Assembly (NCBI GenBank): GCA_020160955.1
Contig: JAIUOX010000038.1
Span: 1 to 39,981 of the forward strand
DNA from: Pseudomonadota bacterium
GTDB taxonomy: Bacteria > Pseudomonadota > Alphaproteobacteria > Reyranellales > Reyranellaceae
DNA length: 39,981 nt
Direction of reading: 5' to 3'
The position numbers and the translations under genes are program-made. Shown here piece by piece: positions 25,296 to 37,711 of this stretch; positions within the stretch are counted from its first letter, which is position 1, and each line of letters begins with the position of its first letter. Under the pieces are notes generated by a model. That model had not been told where the DNA came from. It made no database searches and saw nothing but the letters and a program-made list of their open reading frames with translations.

Positions 25296-25352
25296 TTCGT
25301 TCGGTCCGCCCCCGCTTGCACGCGACGCGGCGGGCGGGCAGGTTGACCGGGC

Positions 25353-26960
25353 ATGACGATCCTCAGCACCCGGGTCGATTCCCGTTCCGAACCCTTCAAG
25401 CGCAATGCCGAGACGATGCGCGGCCTGGTCGACGACCTGCGGCGGCGCACCGAGAAAGTCCGCCTCGGCGGCGGCGAGGACCAGCGCAAGCGCCACGTCG
25501 CACGCGGCAAGCTGCTGCCGCGCGAGCGCGTGCGGGCGCTGCTCGATCCCGGCTCGCCGTTCCTCGAACTGTCGCCGCTGGCGGCGCTCGACATGTACGA
25601 TAACGAGGCGCCGGGTTCGGGCGTCATCACCGGCATCGGCCGGGTGAGCGGCGTCGAGTGCGTGATCGTGTGCAACGACGCCACGGTGAAGGGCGGCACC
25701 TACTACCCGATGACGGTGAAGAAGCATCTCCGCGCCCAGGAAGTGGCGATGGAGAACCGGCTGCCGTGCATCTACCTGGTCGATTCGGGCGGCGCCAACC
25801 TGCCGCAATGGCCCGAGGTCTTCCCCGACAAGCACCACTTCGGCCGCATCTTCTACAACCAGGCCAACATGTCGGCGCAGGGCATCCCGCAGGTCGCCGT
25901 CGTGATGGGCTCGTGCACCGCCGGCGGCGCCTACGTGCCGGCGATGAGCGACGAGACGGTGATCGTGCGCAAGCAGGGCACGATCTTCCTGGCCGGCCCG
26001 CCGCTGGTGAAGGCGGCGATCGGCGAGGTGGTGAGCGCCGAGGAACTCGGCGGCGCCGACGTCCATGCCCGCACCTCGGGCGTCGCCGACCACTACGCCC
26101 ACAACGACAGCCACGCGCTGGGCATCGCGCGCCGCATCGTCGCCAACCTCAACTGGAAGAAGAACCCTTCCGTCTCGCTGCTGCCGCCGGTCGACCCGCG
26201 CTACGCCGCCGAGGACCTCTACGGCATCGTGCCGGCCGACGGCCGCACGCCGTTCGACATGCGCGAGATCATCGCCCGGCTGGTCGACGACAGCGCGTTC
26301 GACGAGTTCAAGCCGCTCTACGGCACGACCATCGTCACCGGCTTCGCGCGGCTGTGGGGTCACCCGCTGGGCATCGTCGCCAACAACGGCATCCTGTTCA
26401 ACGAGTCGGCGCTGAAGGCGGCGCACTTCATCGAGCTGTGCGGCCAGCGCGGCATCCCGCTGCTGTTCCTGCAGAACATCACGGGCTTCATGGTCGGCCG
26501 CAAGTACGAGGCGGGCGGCATCGCGCGCGACGGCGCCAAGATGGTGACGGCGGTGTCGACCGTGAACGTGCCGAAGTTCACGGTGATCGTCGGCGGCAGC
26601 TACGGCGCCGGCAACTACGGCATGTGCGGCCGCGCCTACAGCCCGCGCTTCCTGTGGATGTGGCCGAGCGCGCGCATCTCGGTGATGGGTGGCGAGCAGG
26701 CGGCCAGCGTGCTGGCGACCGTGCGGCGCGACAACATCGAGGCGCGCGGCGGCAGCTGGCCGAAGGCAGAGGAAGAGGCGTTCAAGCAGCCGATCCGCGA
26801 GGCCTACGACCGCGAGGGCCACCCGTACTACGCCACGGCGCGCCTGTGGGACGACGGCATCCTCGACCCGGTGGACACCCGCATGGCGCTGGCCCTCGGC
26901 CTGTCGGCGGCGATGAACCAGCCGATCGGCCCGACCAAGTTCGGCCTGTTCCGGATGTGA
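25353..26960 (+). CDS. mccB: Methylcrotonoyl-CoA carboxylase beta subunit (carboxyltransferase)
   Basis: 535 residues, the normal length for the MccB/LiuB carboxyltransferase of leucine breakdown. It transfers CO2 from carboxybiotin to 3-methylcrotonyl-CoA. Family marks: [10 protein letters not shown] near the start, [40 protein letters not shown], and in the C-terminal half [13 protein letters not shown] and [12 protein letters not shown], both typical of MccB rather than propionyl- or acetyl-CoA carboxylases. The ATG has only a weak upstream purine stretch. The hydratase-like gene starts four bases after its stop and mccA follows, the usual liuBCA-like order. A geranyl-CoA carboxylase role (AtuC) is the main alternative. 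Confidence 0.92.
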   Translation: MTILSTRVDSRSEPFKRNAETMRGLVDDLRRRTEKVRLGGGEDQRKRHVARGKLLPRERVRALLDPGSPFLELSPLAALDMYDNEAPGSGVITGIGRVSGVECVIVCNDATVKGGTYYPMTVKKHLRAQEVAMENRLPCIYLVDSGGANLPQWPEVFPDKHHFGRIFYNQANMSAQGIPQVAVVMGSCTAGGAYVPAMSDETVIVRKQGTIFLAGPPLVKAAIGEVVSAEELGGADVHARTSGVADHYAHNDSHALGIARRIVANLNWKKNPSVSLLPPVDPRYAAEDLYGIVPADGRTPFDMREIIARLVDDSAFDEFKPLYGTTIVTGFARLWGHPLGIVANNGILFNESALKAAHFIELCGQRGIPLLFLQNITGFMVGRKYEAGGIARDGAKMVTAVSTVNVPKFTVIVGGSYGAGNYGMCGRAYSPRFLWMWPSARISVMGGEQAASVLATVRRDNIEARGGSWPKAEEEAFKQPIREAYDREGHPYYATARLWDDGILDPVDTRMALALGLSAAMNQPIGPTKFGLFRM

Positions 26961-26964
26961 TGCG

Positions 26965-27746
26965 ATGACGACGACCATCAAGACCTCGGTGGCCGACGGC
27001 GTCGCGCGCCTGACGCTGAACCGCCCCGACGCCATGAACTCGTTCGATGCCGACACCGCGCGGGCGATCGCCGACGCGCTCGACGGCTTCGCCGGCGACG
27101 ACGCGGTGCGCGTGCTGGTGCTGGGCAGCGAGGGCCGCGTCTTCTCGGCCGGCGGCGACTTCAACTGGGTGCTGACCTGGCCCGACATGGACGCCATCAC
27201 CCGCCGCGTCTCGGCCGACGCCATGATGGGCGCGATCCAGGCGGTCTACGACTTTCCCAAGCCGTCGATCGCCCGCGTCCAGGGCGCGGCGGTGGGCGGC
27301 GGCATCGGCCTGATGCTGGCCTGCGACTTCGCCCTCGCCTCGACGGCGGCGCGTTTCGGCCTGACCTCGGTGCGCAACGGCCTGCTGGCCGGCATCGCCA
27401 TCCCGGTGCTGATCGAGGCGGTGGGGCCGCGCATGGCGCGCCAGCTGCTGATGCACGGCGGCATGTTCGACGCGGCGACCGCGCTGCGCATCGGCCTGGT
27501 CGACCAGGCGGTCGCGCCGGAAGCGCTCGACGAGACGGTGGACGCGCTGGTCGCCGAGCTGAAGCTCGGCGCGCCGTCGGTGCAACGGCTGGTCAAGCAG
27601 CTGCTGCCCGAGATCGACGCCCTGCCGCACGACGGCGGCGTCGCGGAACTGATCGGCGAGCATGTCGCCAGCCAATGCACGTCGGAGGAGGCGCTCGAAG
27701 GCATGCGCGCGTTCCTCGACAAGCGCAAGCCCAGGTGGACGGTCTG

Positions 27747-27747
<1 letters not shown>
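26965..27747 (+). CDS. Enoyl-CoA hydratase/isomerase homologue lacking both catalytic glutamates
   Basis: 260-residue crotonase-fold protein. Position between mccB and mccA is that of liuC, the methylglutaconyl-CoA hydratase. Oxyanion-hole segments FSAGGDF (60-66) and GAAVGGGIG (107-115) are present. The residue matching Glu144 of rat crotonase is G115 (GGGIGL), as also in LiuC-like enzymes as I recall. The residue matching Glu164, a glutamate in LiuC (LSEV), is S135 (GLTSV). So no acid/base glutamate remains at either place. It may catalyse a different crotonase reaction, use another residue, or be a non-catalytic partner. The stop overlaps the mccA start by one base (TGATG). The frame is intact. 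Confidence 0.88.
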
Positions 27748-29747
<2,000 letters not shown>

Positions 29748-29748
29748 G

Positions 29749-31023
29749 CTAGGGCCTTCCGCCGCGCAGGGCGGCGTTCAACAGCACCGCGCCGAACGTC
29801 GCGGTGCCGATGCCGCCCAGGGCGAACGGGCCGAACGCCAGGGTGAAGTCGCCGGTGCCCAGCACCAGCGTCACCGCCGCCACCATCATGTTGCGGCTGT
29901 CGGTGAAGTCGACCCGGTTGTCGACCCAGATGCGCGCGCCGGCGACGGCGATCAGGCCGAAGATCACGATGCTGACACCGCCCATCGCGGCCAGCGGGAT
30001 GGCGTGGATCAGGGCGCCGAACTTGGGCGAGAAGCCCAGCCCCACGGCGACCAGCGCGGCGACCACGAACAGCGCCGTCGAGTAGATGCGGGTCGCCGCC
30101 ATGACCCCGATGTTCTCGGCGTAGGTCGTGATGCCGGTGCCGCCGACGCTGCCCGACAGCATCGTGGCGACGCCGTCGCCGACGAAGGCACGGCCGATCC
30201 ACGGCCCCATGTCGCGCCCGGTCATCGCGCCGACCGCCTTGAGGTGGCCGAGGTTCTCCGCCACCAGGATCAGCGCCACCGGCACGACAAGGGCGATCGC
30301 CTCGATCCGGAAGCTGGGCGCGCTGAACGCCGGTACGCCGAACCAGGCCGCTTCGGCGACCGGGGCGAGGTCGATCGGCTTGCCCCAGCCCAGGCCGTTG
30401 GTCAGCACGGCGTAGAGCGCGGTCGACAGCACCAGCCCGACGACGATCAGCAGGCGGCGCGCCAGCCCCCGCGCGTGCACGGCGACCAGCGCGATGGCGA
30501 CGAACGTGACGGCCTGCAGCCAGGCGTCGAACGACGTCGGCGCCATCGTCTTGACCGGCAGGCTGGCGAGGTTGAGGCCGATCACCGCGACCACCGCGCC
30601 GGTCACCACCGGCGGCATCAGGCGCTCGATCCAGCCGGCGCCGGTGGCCATCACCACCAGCCCGATCGCGGTGTAGGCGGCGCCGCAGGCGACGATCCCG
30701 CCCAGCGCCGCGCCGAGGTCGGGGTTGGCGCCCTGTCCGGCATAGCCGGTCGCGGCGATCACCGCCGCGATGAAGGAGAACGACGACCCGAGGTAGCTCG
30801 GCACCCGGCCGGCGGTCGCCACGAAGAAGACCAGCGTGCCGATGCCGCTCATCAGGATCGACACGTTGGCGTCGAAGCCCATCAGCAGCGGCCCGAGCAC
30901 GGTGCCGCCGAACATGGCGACGACGTGCTGCGCGCCGAGCGCCACGGTCTGCGGCCACGGCAGCCGCTCCTCCGGCGCGACGACGCCGCCGTCGACCGCT
31001 TCCTTCCTCGTCCAGCCAAACAC
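29749..31023 (-). CDS. Uracil/xanthine permease (NAT/NCS2 family)
   Basis: 424 residues, about 14 hydrophobic segments, UraA/PbuX family of proton-nucleobase symporters. Visible are the helix-1 motif GAQHVVAMFGGTVLGP, AENLGHLKAVG and the family signature ENIGVMAATR ([QEP]NxGxxxxT[RKG]). The start is GTG at 31023, with GGGGAG six bases upstream. An in-frame extension to 31179 overlaps the membrane-protein gene before it and reads Cys/Arg-rich nonsense. It is last of four minus-strand genes (transaminase, small membrane protein, DUF2189 protein, permease). Uracil, xanthine and uric acid types cannot be separated with certainty; the Pro-lacking AEN form leans to uracil. Confidence 0.88.
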   Translation of the reverse strand: MFGWTRKEAVDGGVVAPEERLPWPQTVALGAQHVVAMFGGTVLGPLLMGFDANVSILMSGIGTLVFFVATAGRVPSYLGSSFSFIAAVIAATGYAGQGANPDLGAALGGIVACGAAYTAIGLVVMATGAGWIERLMPPVVTGAVVAVIGLNLASLPVKTMAPTSFDAWLQAVTFVAIALVAVHARGLARRLLIVVGLVLSTALYAVLTNGLGWGKPIDLAPVAEAAWFGVPAFSAPSFRIEAIALVVPVALILVAENLGHLKAVGAMTGRDMGPWIGRAFVGDGVATMLSGSVGGTGITTYAENIGVMAATRIYSTALFVVAALVAVGLGFSPKFGALIHAIPLAAMGGVSIVIFGLIAVAGARIWVDNRVDFTDSRNMMVAAVTLVLGTGDFTLAFGPFALGGIGTATFGAVLLNAALRGGRP

Positions 31024-31072
31024 GCGGGCCTCCCCCTGCACTCGTGTCAGCAGGGGGATGCCACGGCGCGGC

Positions 31073-31957
31073 TCAGGACGCCACCACCCGGCGATGGAGA
31101 TGCCACGTCGCGTGGCCGAGCACCGGCAGCACCACGGCGAGGCCGACCAGCAGCGGCAGGGCGCCCAGCAGCAGGCCACCGGCGACCACCAGGCCCCAGG
31201 CGGCCATCGGGCCGGGATTGCTCCGCACCGCGCGCAGCGAGGTCGCCATCGCCTGGCCGGCGCCGACCGGCCGGTCGAGCAGCAGCGGGAACGACACCAC
31301 GCCGAGCGCCAGCGCCAGCACCGCGAAGCCGAAGCCGATCGCGGTGCCCGCCGCGGCCATGGTCCAGCCGGCCGGCGTGGTGAGCACGTCGCGCGCGAAG
31401 GCGGCGGCCGACACCGGCAGGTCGGGTCCCAGTGTCACGGTGTAGAGGATCCAGGCACTGCCGAGCCACAGGCCAAACAGCGCCAGCAGCACCAGCCCGA
31501 CCGCGAGGATCGCGCCCAGCGCCGGCGAGCGCAGGACGGCGTGGGCGTCGGCCCAGCCGGTGGCGATGCCGCGTTCGCGCCGCCGGCTCATCTCATAGAG
31601 GCCGACGCCGAACAGCGGGCCGAGCAGTGCGAAGCCGGCGACCAGCGGGAAGACGAGCGGCAGCAGGCCCTGCTCGACCGCCAGGCGGGCGATCACCAGG
31701 CCGGCGACCGGATAGAGCAGGCAGAGGAACACGACGTCCGTGCGGCACGCCGTGAAGTCGTTCCAGCCGGCCCGCAGGGCGGCGCCGAGATCGGCCAACC
31801 CGATGCGACGCACGGTGGGCACGATGGGCGGCGCGGCGCCGCGCGCCTCCCACGCGCCGTCGAGCGTGCCGGCGGTGCTGCCGAGCGCCTGGCCGGCGTC
31901 CTTGAGGTGGTCCCAGCCCCATTCCAGGGGGTTATGCACGTGGTTCTGTACGGCCAT
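31073..31957 (-). CDS. DUF2189-type integral membrane protein
   Basis: 294 residues with about six membrane helices after a soluble lead of some 60 residues (MAVQNHVHNPLEWGWDHLK). Hallmarks of DUF2189/COG5473 proteins: RRIGLADLGAALRAGWNDF, then a helix with LYPVAGLV, the loop YEMSRRRERG, and a repeat of the helical unit. The function of the family is unknown. The ATG has AAGGAG eight bases upstream. It is third in the minus-strand set, 49 bases before the permease start. The assignment rests on motif recall. Confidence 0.75.
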   Translation of the reverse strand: MAVQNHVHNPLEWGWDHLKDAGQALGSTAGTLDGAWEARGAAPPIVPTVRRIGLADLGAALRAGWNDFTACRTDVVFLCLLYPVAGLVIARLAVEQGLLPLVFPLVAGFALLGPLFGVGLYEMSRRRERGIATGWADAHAVLRSPALGAILAVGLVLLALFGLWLGSAWILYTVTLGPDLPVSAAAFARDVLTTPAGWTMAAAGTAIGFGFAVLALALGVVSFPLLLDRPVGAGQAMATSLRAVRSNPGPMAAWGLVVAGGLLLGALPLLVGLAVVLPVLGHATWHLHRRVVAS

Positions 31958-32046
31958 GACTGTCTCCTTCCGAACGGGTGTTGGAAGGTCGCGGCCATCT
32001 CTTGCAGGAATGAAGGTCCGACGTCGGTCTCGGTGTCGTCGGCCCG

Positions 32047-32490
32047 TCAGCCGCGATCCGCCATGTCGTCGAGTGTACGCTCGTCCTCGGCCGGGCGGAA
32101 CTGCCCGGCGAGGCGCAGCGTCAGCCAGCAGGCCAGCGCGCCCAGCGTCCCGAAGCCGCCCGCCACCGTCATGACCTCGAGACCGAGCCGCATCATGGCG
32201 CCCGATTCCTTGAAGTCGCCGCCCAGCATCATGGCGCTGCCGATCGGCAGGGCGCCGATCAGGTAGCCGCAGCCCAGCACCGGCAACAGCCGGTGACCGC
32301 CCGATTCGCGGTACATCGCGAGGGCCGGCGCGCCGAGGATCAGGGCGTGCAGGCCGGAAACGGCGAAGGCGGCGGCGAACAGCCGGCCGTCGCCCTGGAG
32401 GAATACGAACAGCGCCGCCGGGAACAGCGCCCCCACGAGGAGGGAGCCGCCCCACGGCAGCAGGCGCAGGAGACGCCGCAGCCTGTTCAA
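32047..32490 (-). CDS. Small hypothetical membrane protein (four helices)
   Basis: 147 residues, not recognised. Four hydrophobic segments (about 14-33, 37-60, 68-90 and 108-128) follow an Arg/Leu-rich start (LNRLRRLLRLLPWGG), and a short acidic tail (FRPAEDERTLDDMADRG) follows the last. The likely start is TTG at 32490, which overlaps the stop of the transaminase gene as TTGA, suggesting coupled translation. No good Shine-Dalgarno is visible, so the start is uncertain. Coding support: an open frame of normal codon use between two genes in the same direction, and coherent helix periodicity. The gap to the DUF2189 gene is 89 bases with nothing obvious in it. Confidence 0.6.
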   Translation of the reverse strand: MNRLRRLLRLLPWGGSLLVGALFPAALFVFLQGDGRLFAAAFAVSGLHALILGAPALAMYRESGGHRLLPVLGCGYLIGALPIGSAMMLGGDFKESGAMMRLGLEVMTVAGGFGTLGALACWLTLRLAGQFRPAEDERTLDDMADRG

Positions 32491-33416
32491 TTCAGGAATT
32501 TGAGGTACTGGGCGACGAAGTCGCAGCCGACGTCCTTGGCATAGGCGTCGATCAGCTTCTTCGTGATCGGGCCCGGCGTCTTGCCGTCGCCGACCGGGCC
32601 GCCGTTGAAGCTGCGCACCGGCAGGATGCACAGGCTGGTCGAGGTCATGAACATTTCCTCGGCGTTGGCGGCGTCGAACAGGTCGATGTCGCCGGCGGTG
32701 CACTTGATGCCGAGCTTGGCGGCCATGTCGATCGTCATCTGGCGGCTGACGCCCGGCAGGACGTAGCGCTCCGACGGCGTGAACAGTTCGCCGTCGCGCA
32801 CGATGAAGATGTTGCTGCCGAGGCCCTCGGCGAGGTTGCCGTTCTCGTCGAGCAGGATCGCCCAGGCGTCGGGGTTGAGCGCCTTCACCGGCTTCTCGGC
32901 GACGATCATGTTGAGGTAGTTGTGCGTCTTGGCGCGCGGCGACAGCATCGACGGCGCGGTGCGGCGCATCGTGGTGGTGATCACCTCGGCGCCGTCGCGG
33001 AACAGCGGCGCGCGCTTCTTGAGCGGCAGCGGCAGCACCTCGATCACGACGTTCGGCCCGGTGTGGTCCCAGCCCTCGTCGCCGACCGCGTCGACGCCGC
33101 GCGACACGCGCTGGCCGACCCACCAGTCGCCGACCGCGGCGCGCAGGTGCTCGTTGCGGGCGATCACTTCCTCGCTGTGCGCCACCATCTCCTTGGGGCC
33201 GATGCCCGGATCGATCTGCAGGTAGCGCAGCGAGCGGTAGAAGCGGTCGATGTGCTCCTTGAGGCGGAACGGCTTGCCCTCGAAGGTGCGCGTCATGTCG
33301 AACGCGCCGTCGCCGTACTTCCAGCTGCGGTCGCGGAACGGGATCATGACCTGTCCCTCGGGCATGAACTGGCCGTTGAACCAGGCGATGCGTTGGTTGC
33401 TGAGCTGCTGGGCCAT
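32487..33416 (-). CDS. Class IV aminotransferase (branched-chain/D-amino-acid type)
   Basis: 309 residues, fold type IV PLP enzyme (BCAT, D-amino-acid transaminase, ADC lyase). The PLP lysine is K163 in SPRAKTHNYLN and E197 in AEGLGSNIF binds the cofactor pyridine N. WKYGDGAFDMTRTFEGKPFRL at 32-52 is the N-terminal family block, with no clear BCAT-only marker. Branched-chain amino acid or (R)-amine/D-amino acid transamination are all possible. AAAGGA precedes the ATG by about nine bases. Divergent from another aminotransferase gene (class III) across 137 bases, and first of a four-gene minus-strand run. The C-terminus (KFLN) overlaps the next gene. Confidence 0.85.
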   Translation of the reverse strand: MAQQLSNQRIAWFNGQFMPEGQVMIPFRDRSWKYGDGAFDMTRTFEGKPFRLKEHIDRFYRSLRYLQIDPGIGPKEMVAHSEEVIARNEHLRAAVGDWWVGQRVSRGVDAVGDEGWDHTGPNVVIEVLPLPLKKRAPLFRDGAEVITTTMRRTAPSMLSPRAKTHNYLNMIVAEKPVKALNPDAWAILLDENGNLAEGLGSNIFIVRDGELFTPSERYVLPGVSRQMTIDMAAKLGIKCTAGDIDLFDAANAEEMFMTSTSLCILPVRSFNGGPVGDGKTPGPITKKLIDAYAKDVGCDFVAQYLKFLN

Positions 33417-33488
33417 GGGCGGTTCCTTTCGCGCGGCGGTATCGGGGAATCTCGGCCGGCAAGCATGGCGCAGCGGCCGGGGCTTGTG

Positions 33489-33504
33489 AACCCACGAATG
33501 GGTT
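33489..33504. promoter_or_regulatory. Inverted repeat in the divergent aminotransferase promoter region
   Basis: AACCCA-CGAA-TGGGTT, a perfect 6-bp inverted repeat, lies 50 bases before the class III aminotransferase ATG and 73 bases from the class IV ATG. Its place between two divergent aminotransferase genes makes it a candidate operator. No regulator gene adjoins it. Confidence 0.3.
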
Positions 33505-33553
33505 TGCGGGGCGTGGAGGCGCGAGGCATCGTTCTTGCTGGGAGAAACGCCGC

Positions 33554-34854
33554 ATGCGCCGCTACGACACGTCGATCGCCCTCTACGAACGCACCCGCAA
33601 GAGCCTGGCCGGCGGGGTCAGCAGCAACGTGCGCTACGCCAGCGTGCCGGTGCCGCTGTTCTTCGAGCGCGGCGAGGGCGCGTTCCTGTACGACGTCGAC
33701 GGAAACGAGCACATCGACTACGTGCTGGGCAACGGCCCGGCGATCCTCGGCCACGCGCCGAAGCCGGTGATCGAGCGGGTGGCGGCGTCGCTGGCCCGCG
33801 GCCAGGTCTTCGCCGCCCAGCATCCCGGCGAGACGGCCCTGGCCGAGCGGCTGTGCCGGCTCCTGCCGGGCATCGAGGTGGTGCGCTTCGCGACCTCGGG
33901 CACCGAGGCGGTGCTGATGGCGTTTCGCCTGGCGCGGGCCTTCACCGGGCGCACCAAGATCCTGAAGTTCGAGGGCCACTACCATGGCTGGAGCGACCAG
34001 GCCTACATCAGCGCGCGGCCGGCGCTGAACGAGGCCGGCCCGGCCAACGCGCCGGTGCCGGTCGCCGGCTCGCCCGGCATGCCGCCCAGCGTGCTCGACG
34101 ACACCGTGGTCGCCGGCTGGAACGACCTCGACCTGCTGGCCGACGCGCTGGCCCGGCACAAGGGCGAGGTCGCCGGCGTGATCATGGAGCCGGTGATGGT
34201 GAACGGTGGCCCGACGCCGCCGAAGCCCGGCTACCTCGAGGGCGCCAGGAAGCTCTGCCAGGAGCACGGCGCGCTGTTCATCTGCGACGAGGTCATCACC
34301 GGCTTCCGTGCCGGGCTGCGCGGCGCGCAGGGCCGCTACGGCGTCACCGCCGACCTCACGATCTACGCCAAGGCGGTGGCGGCGGGCTTCCCGCTGGCCA
34401 TGGTCGGCGGCCGGCGCGACGTCATGGACACGCTGCTCGACCGCGGCGTGATGCATGGCGGCACCTACAACGGCAACGTCCAGAGCATGGAAGCGGCGCT
34501 GGCCGCGCTCGACATCCTCGAGGCGGGCGACGGCGCAGTCTACCGCGACCTCGAACGGCGCGGCACGAAGCTGATGGAGGGGCTGGCCGCGATCGCGGCG
34601 CGGCACCGCGTGCCGGTCAAGGTCCAGGGCCTGCCGGCGATCTTCCAGGTCTACTTCACCGAGGGACCGGCGCCGTCGAACTACCGCGACGCGGTGGCCT
34701 GCGACCGCGACCGCGCGCTGGCCTTCCACCGCGCGCTGCAGGACGAGGGCATCCGAACCAACCAGCAGGCCAAGTGGTTCCTTTCGGTCGCGCACGACGA
34801 CGTCATCATCGACCGCACGCTGGACGCCGCCGACCGCGCCATGAAAGCGGTTGC

Positions 34855-34858
<4 letters not shown>
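33554..34858 (+). CDS. Class III aminotransferase, glutamate-1-semialdehyde aminomutase-like
   Basis: 434 residues, PLP fold type I. SGTEAV (115-120), the CDEVITGFR block with D245, and the PLP lysine K273 (YAKAVAAGFPLA) are present. The GSA-like start (LAGGVSSNVRY) suggests the HemL-like branch, yet the usual HemL active-site pattern is only partly kept, and its setting is a polyamine-type ABC importer, not haem genes. A catabolic transaminase for an imported amine or amino acid is more likely. GGAG precedes the ATG by nine bases; the stop overlaps the ABC ATPase start (ATGA), so it is part of the transporter operon. Confidence 0.88.
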
Positions 34859-35835
<977 letters not shown>

Positions 35836-35851
35836 CAGCAGGAGACGAGCG

Positions 35852-36874
35852 ATGAAGAGAAGGACTTTCGTGGCCGGTGCGGCCAGTGTTCCGGCGTTCG
35901 GCATCCTCTCCGGGGCGGCGCGCGCGCAGTCCAAGGAGATCCGCATGATCGAGTCGGGCGGCGCGTCCGGCGACTCGATCGAGAAGGGCTACATCGAGCC
36001 GCTGTTCAAGAAGACCGGCATCAAGGTGGTGCGCGAGAGCCCGAGCTCGCTCGGCAAGCTGCGCGCCCTGGTCGAGAGCGGCCAGACCTCGACGGTGCTG
36101 TTCGAGCTGGGCTCGGGTGTCGTGGTGCAGGCGCGCAAGCTCGGCCTGATCGAGAAGATCGACTGGGCCGCGGTCGATCCCAAGCCGATGTTCCCGGAGG
36201 CGAAGAACGACTACGGTTTCGGCTACCAGTACTTCTCGACCATCATGGCGTGGCGCAAGGGCGCCAAGGAGCCGCAGAACTTCGAGCAGTTCTTCGACAC
36301 CAAGGCGTTCCCCGGTAAGCGCTGCCTGCCGGACTACCCGCACTACATCCTGCCGTTCGCCGTGCAGGCGACCGGTGTGCCGATCGACAAGCTGTTCCCG
36401 CTCGACGTCGACACCGCCTTCAAGAAGCTCAACGAGATCAAGAAGGACGTCTCGGTGTGGTGGAAGGCGGGCGCCCAGCCGCCGCAGCTGATGAAGGACA
36501 ACGAGGTCCAGTACTCGATCTGCTGGTCCGGCCGCGTCGTCGGCGACCCGGCGTTCGGCCTGAATTTCGCGGGCGGCAAGGCCGACCTGTCGTACTTCGG
36601 CATCGTCAAGGGATCGAAGCCCGAGGACCGCGCCGCGGCCTACAAGCTGATGCACGAGATGAGCCTGCCGGAGAACCAGGCCAAGGCGGCCGAGGTGATC
36701 TCCTACACCGGCCCCAGCCCCGACCTCGACGCGCTTCTGCCCAAGGACAAGCTGTGGCAGTTCCCGACGGCCAAGCAGAACAAGGCGGTGCAGTACTTCG
36801 AGAACGCCGAGTGGTGGGCCGAGAACGGCGAGGCGGTGAACAAGAAGTGGGAGGCGTTCAAGCTCAGCCTCTGA
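35852..36874 (+). CDS. Polyamine-type ABC substrate-binding protein (PotD/F-like)
   Basis: 340 residues. Twin-arginine-like signal (MKRRTFVAGAASVPAFG) with cleavage near ARAQS, then an extracellular solute-binding fold (SBP family 1/8): IRMIESGGASGDSIEKGYIEP, FELGSGVVVQARKLGLIEKID, and CWSGRVVGDPA. CAGGAG precedes the ATG by nine bases. With the PotA-, PotB- and PotC-like genes around it this is a complete importer. Polyamines, short amines or opine-like compounds are all possible ligands; the aminotransferase at the head of the operon hints at an amino compound. Confidence 0.88.
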   Translation: MKRRTFVAGAASVPAFGILSGAARAQSKEIRMIESGGASGDSIEKGYIEPLFKKTGIKVVRESPSSLGKLRALVESGQTSTVLFELGSGVVVQARKLGLIEKIDWAAVDPKPMFPEAKNDYGFGYQYFSTIMAWRKGAKEPQNFEQFFDTKAFPGKRCLPDYPHYILPFAVQATGVPIDKLFPLDVDTAFKKLNEIKKDVSVWWKAGAQPPQLMKDNEVQYSICWSGRVVGDPAFGLNFAGGKADLSYFGIVKGSKPEDRAAAYKLMHEMSLPENQAKAAEVISYTGPSPDLDALLPKDKLWQFPTAKQNKAVQYFENAEWWAENGEAVNKKWEAFKLSL

Positions 36875-36889
36875 GCCGGACGACCGTCG

Positions 36890-37711
36890 ATGCGCGGCAA
36901 GGGCCTCGGCTTCATCGCACCGCTCCTGGTGCTGATGGTCGTCGCCTTCAACCTGCCCATCCTCTACATGCTGGGCCTCGCCTTCTGGGAGAAGGGGCGG
37001 GGCTTCACGCTCGAGCACTACCGCGACCTCGCCGACACGCCGGTCTACCTGCGGGTGCTCGGCAACACGATGCGCATCTCGCTGATCGCCACGCTGGCCA
37101 ACGTGGCGATCGGCTACCCGCTGGCGCACTGGATGCGGGGCCTGTCGCACCGCGCCCGGCTGGTCGCCATCTCGCTGGTGGTGCTGCCGTTCTGGCTGTC
37201 GATCCTGGTGCGGACCTACGCCTGGATCGTCGTGCTGGGCAACGGCGGGCTGGTCAACAGCGCGCTGCAGGCGCTCGGCCTCACCGACGGGCCGATCCAG
37301 TTCCTGTACAACGAGGTCGGCGTCACCATCGGCATGGCCAACGTGCTGCTGCCGTTCCTCGTGCTGCCGCTGTTCGCCGCGATGATCCGGATCGACGACC
37401 GGCTCTTGCAGGCGGCGGCCTCGCTGGGCGCGCCGCCGCGCACCATCTTCTGGAAGGTCTACTTCCCGCTCACCCTGCCGGCGCTGGCCGCCGGGGCGCT
37501 GCTGGTCTTCATCCTGTGCCTCGGCTTCTACGTCACGCCGGCGATCCTGGGCGGCGGCCGGGTGCCGATGATCTCCAACCTGCTCGACACGCTGATCAAC
37601 CAGATCCCGCGCTGGGAACAGGCCTCGGCGATCTCGACCATCCTGCTGATCGTGACGCTGCTGATCTTCGCCGCCTACCGGCGGCTCGACCGCAAGGCGT
37701 CGGGAACATGA
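36890..37711 (+). CDS. ABC transporter permease, PotB-like
   Basis: 273-residue inner-membrane protein with about six helices. LLVLMVVAFNLPILYMLGLAF is the first helix, and the EAA-type loop AASLGAPPRTIFWKVYFPLT contacts the ATPase. ATG at 36890, 15 bases after the binding-protein stop. It overlaps the PotC-like gene by ATGA. The stretch YNEVGVTIGMANVLLPFLVLP is a typical PotB helix start. Confidence 0.9.
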   Translation: MRGKGLGFIAPLLVLMVVAFNLPILYMLGLAFWEKGRGFTLEHYRDLADTPVYLRVLGNTMRISLIATLANVAIGYPLAHWMRGLSHRARLVAISLVVLPFWLSILVRTYAWIVVLGNGGLVNSALQALGLTDGPIQFLYNEVGVTIGMANVLLPFLVLPLFAAMIRIDDRLLQAAASLGAPPRTIFWKVYFPLTLPALAAGALLVFILCLGFYVTPAILGGGRVPMISNLLDTLINQIPRWEQASAISTILLIVTLLIFAAYRRLDRKASGT

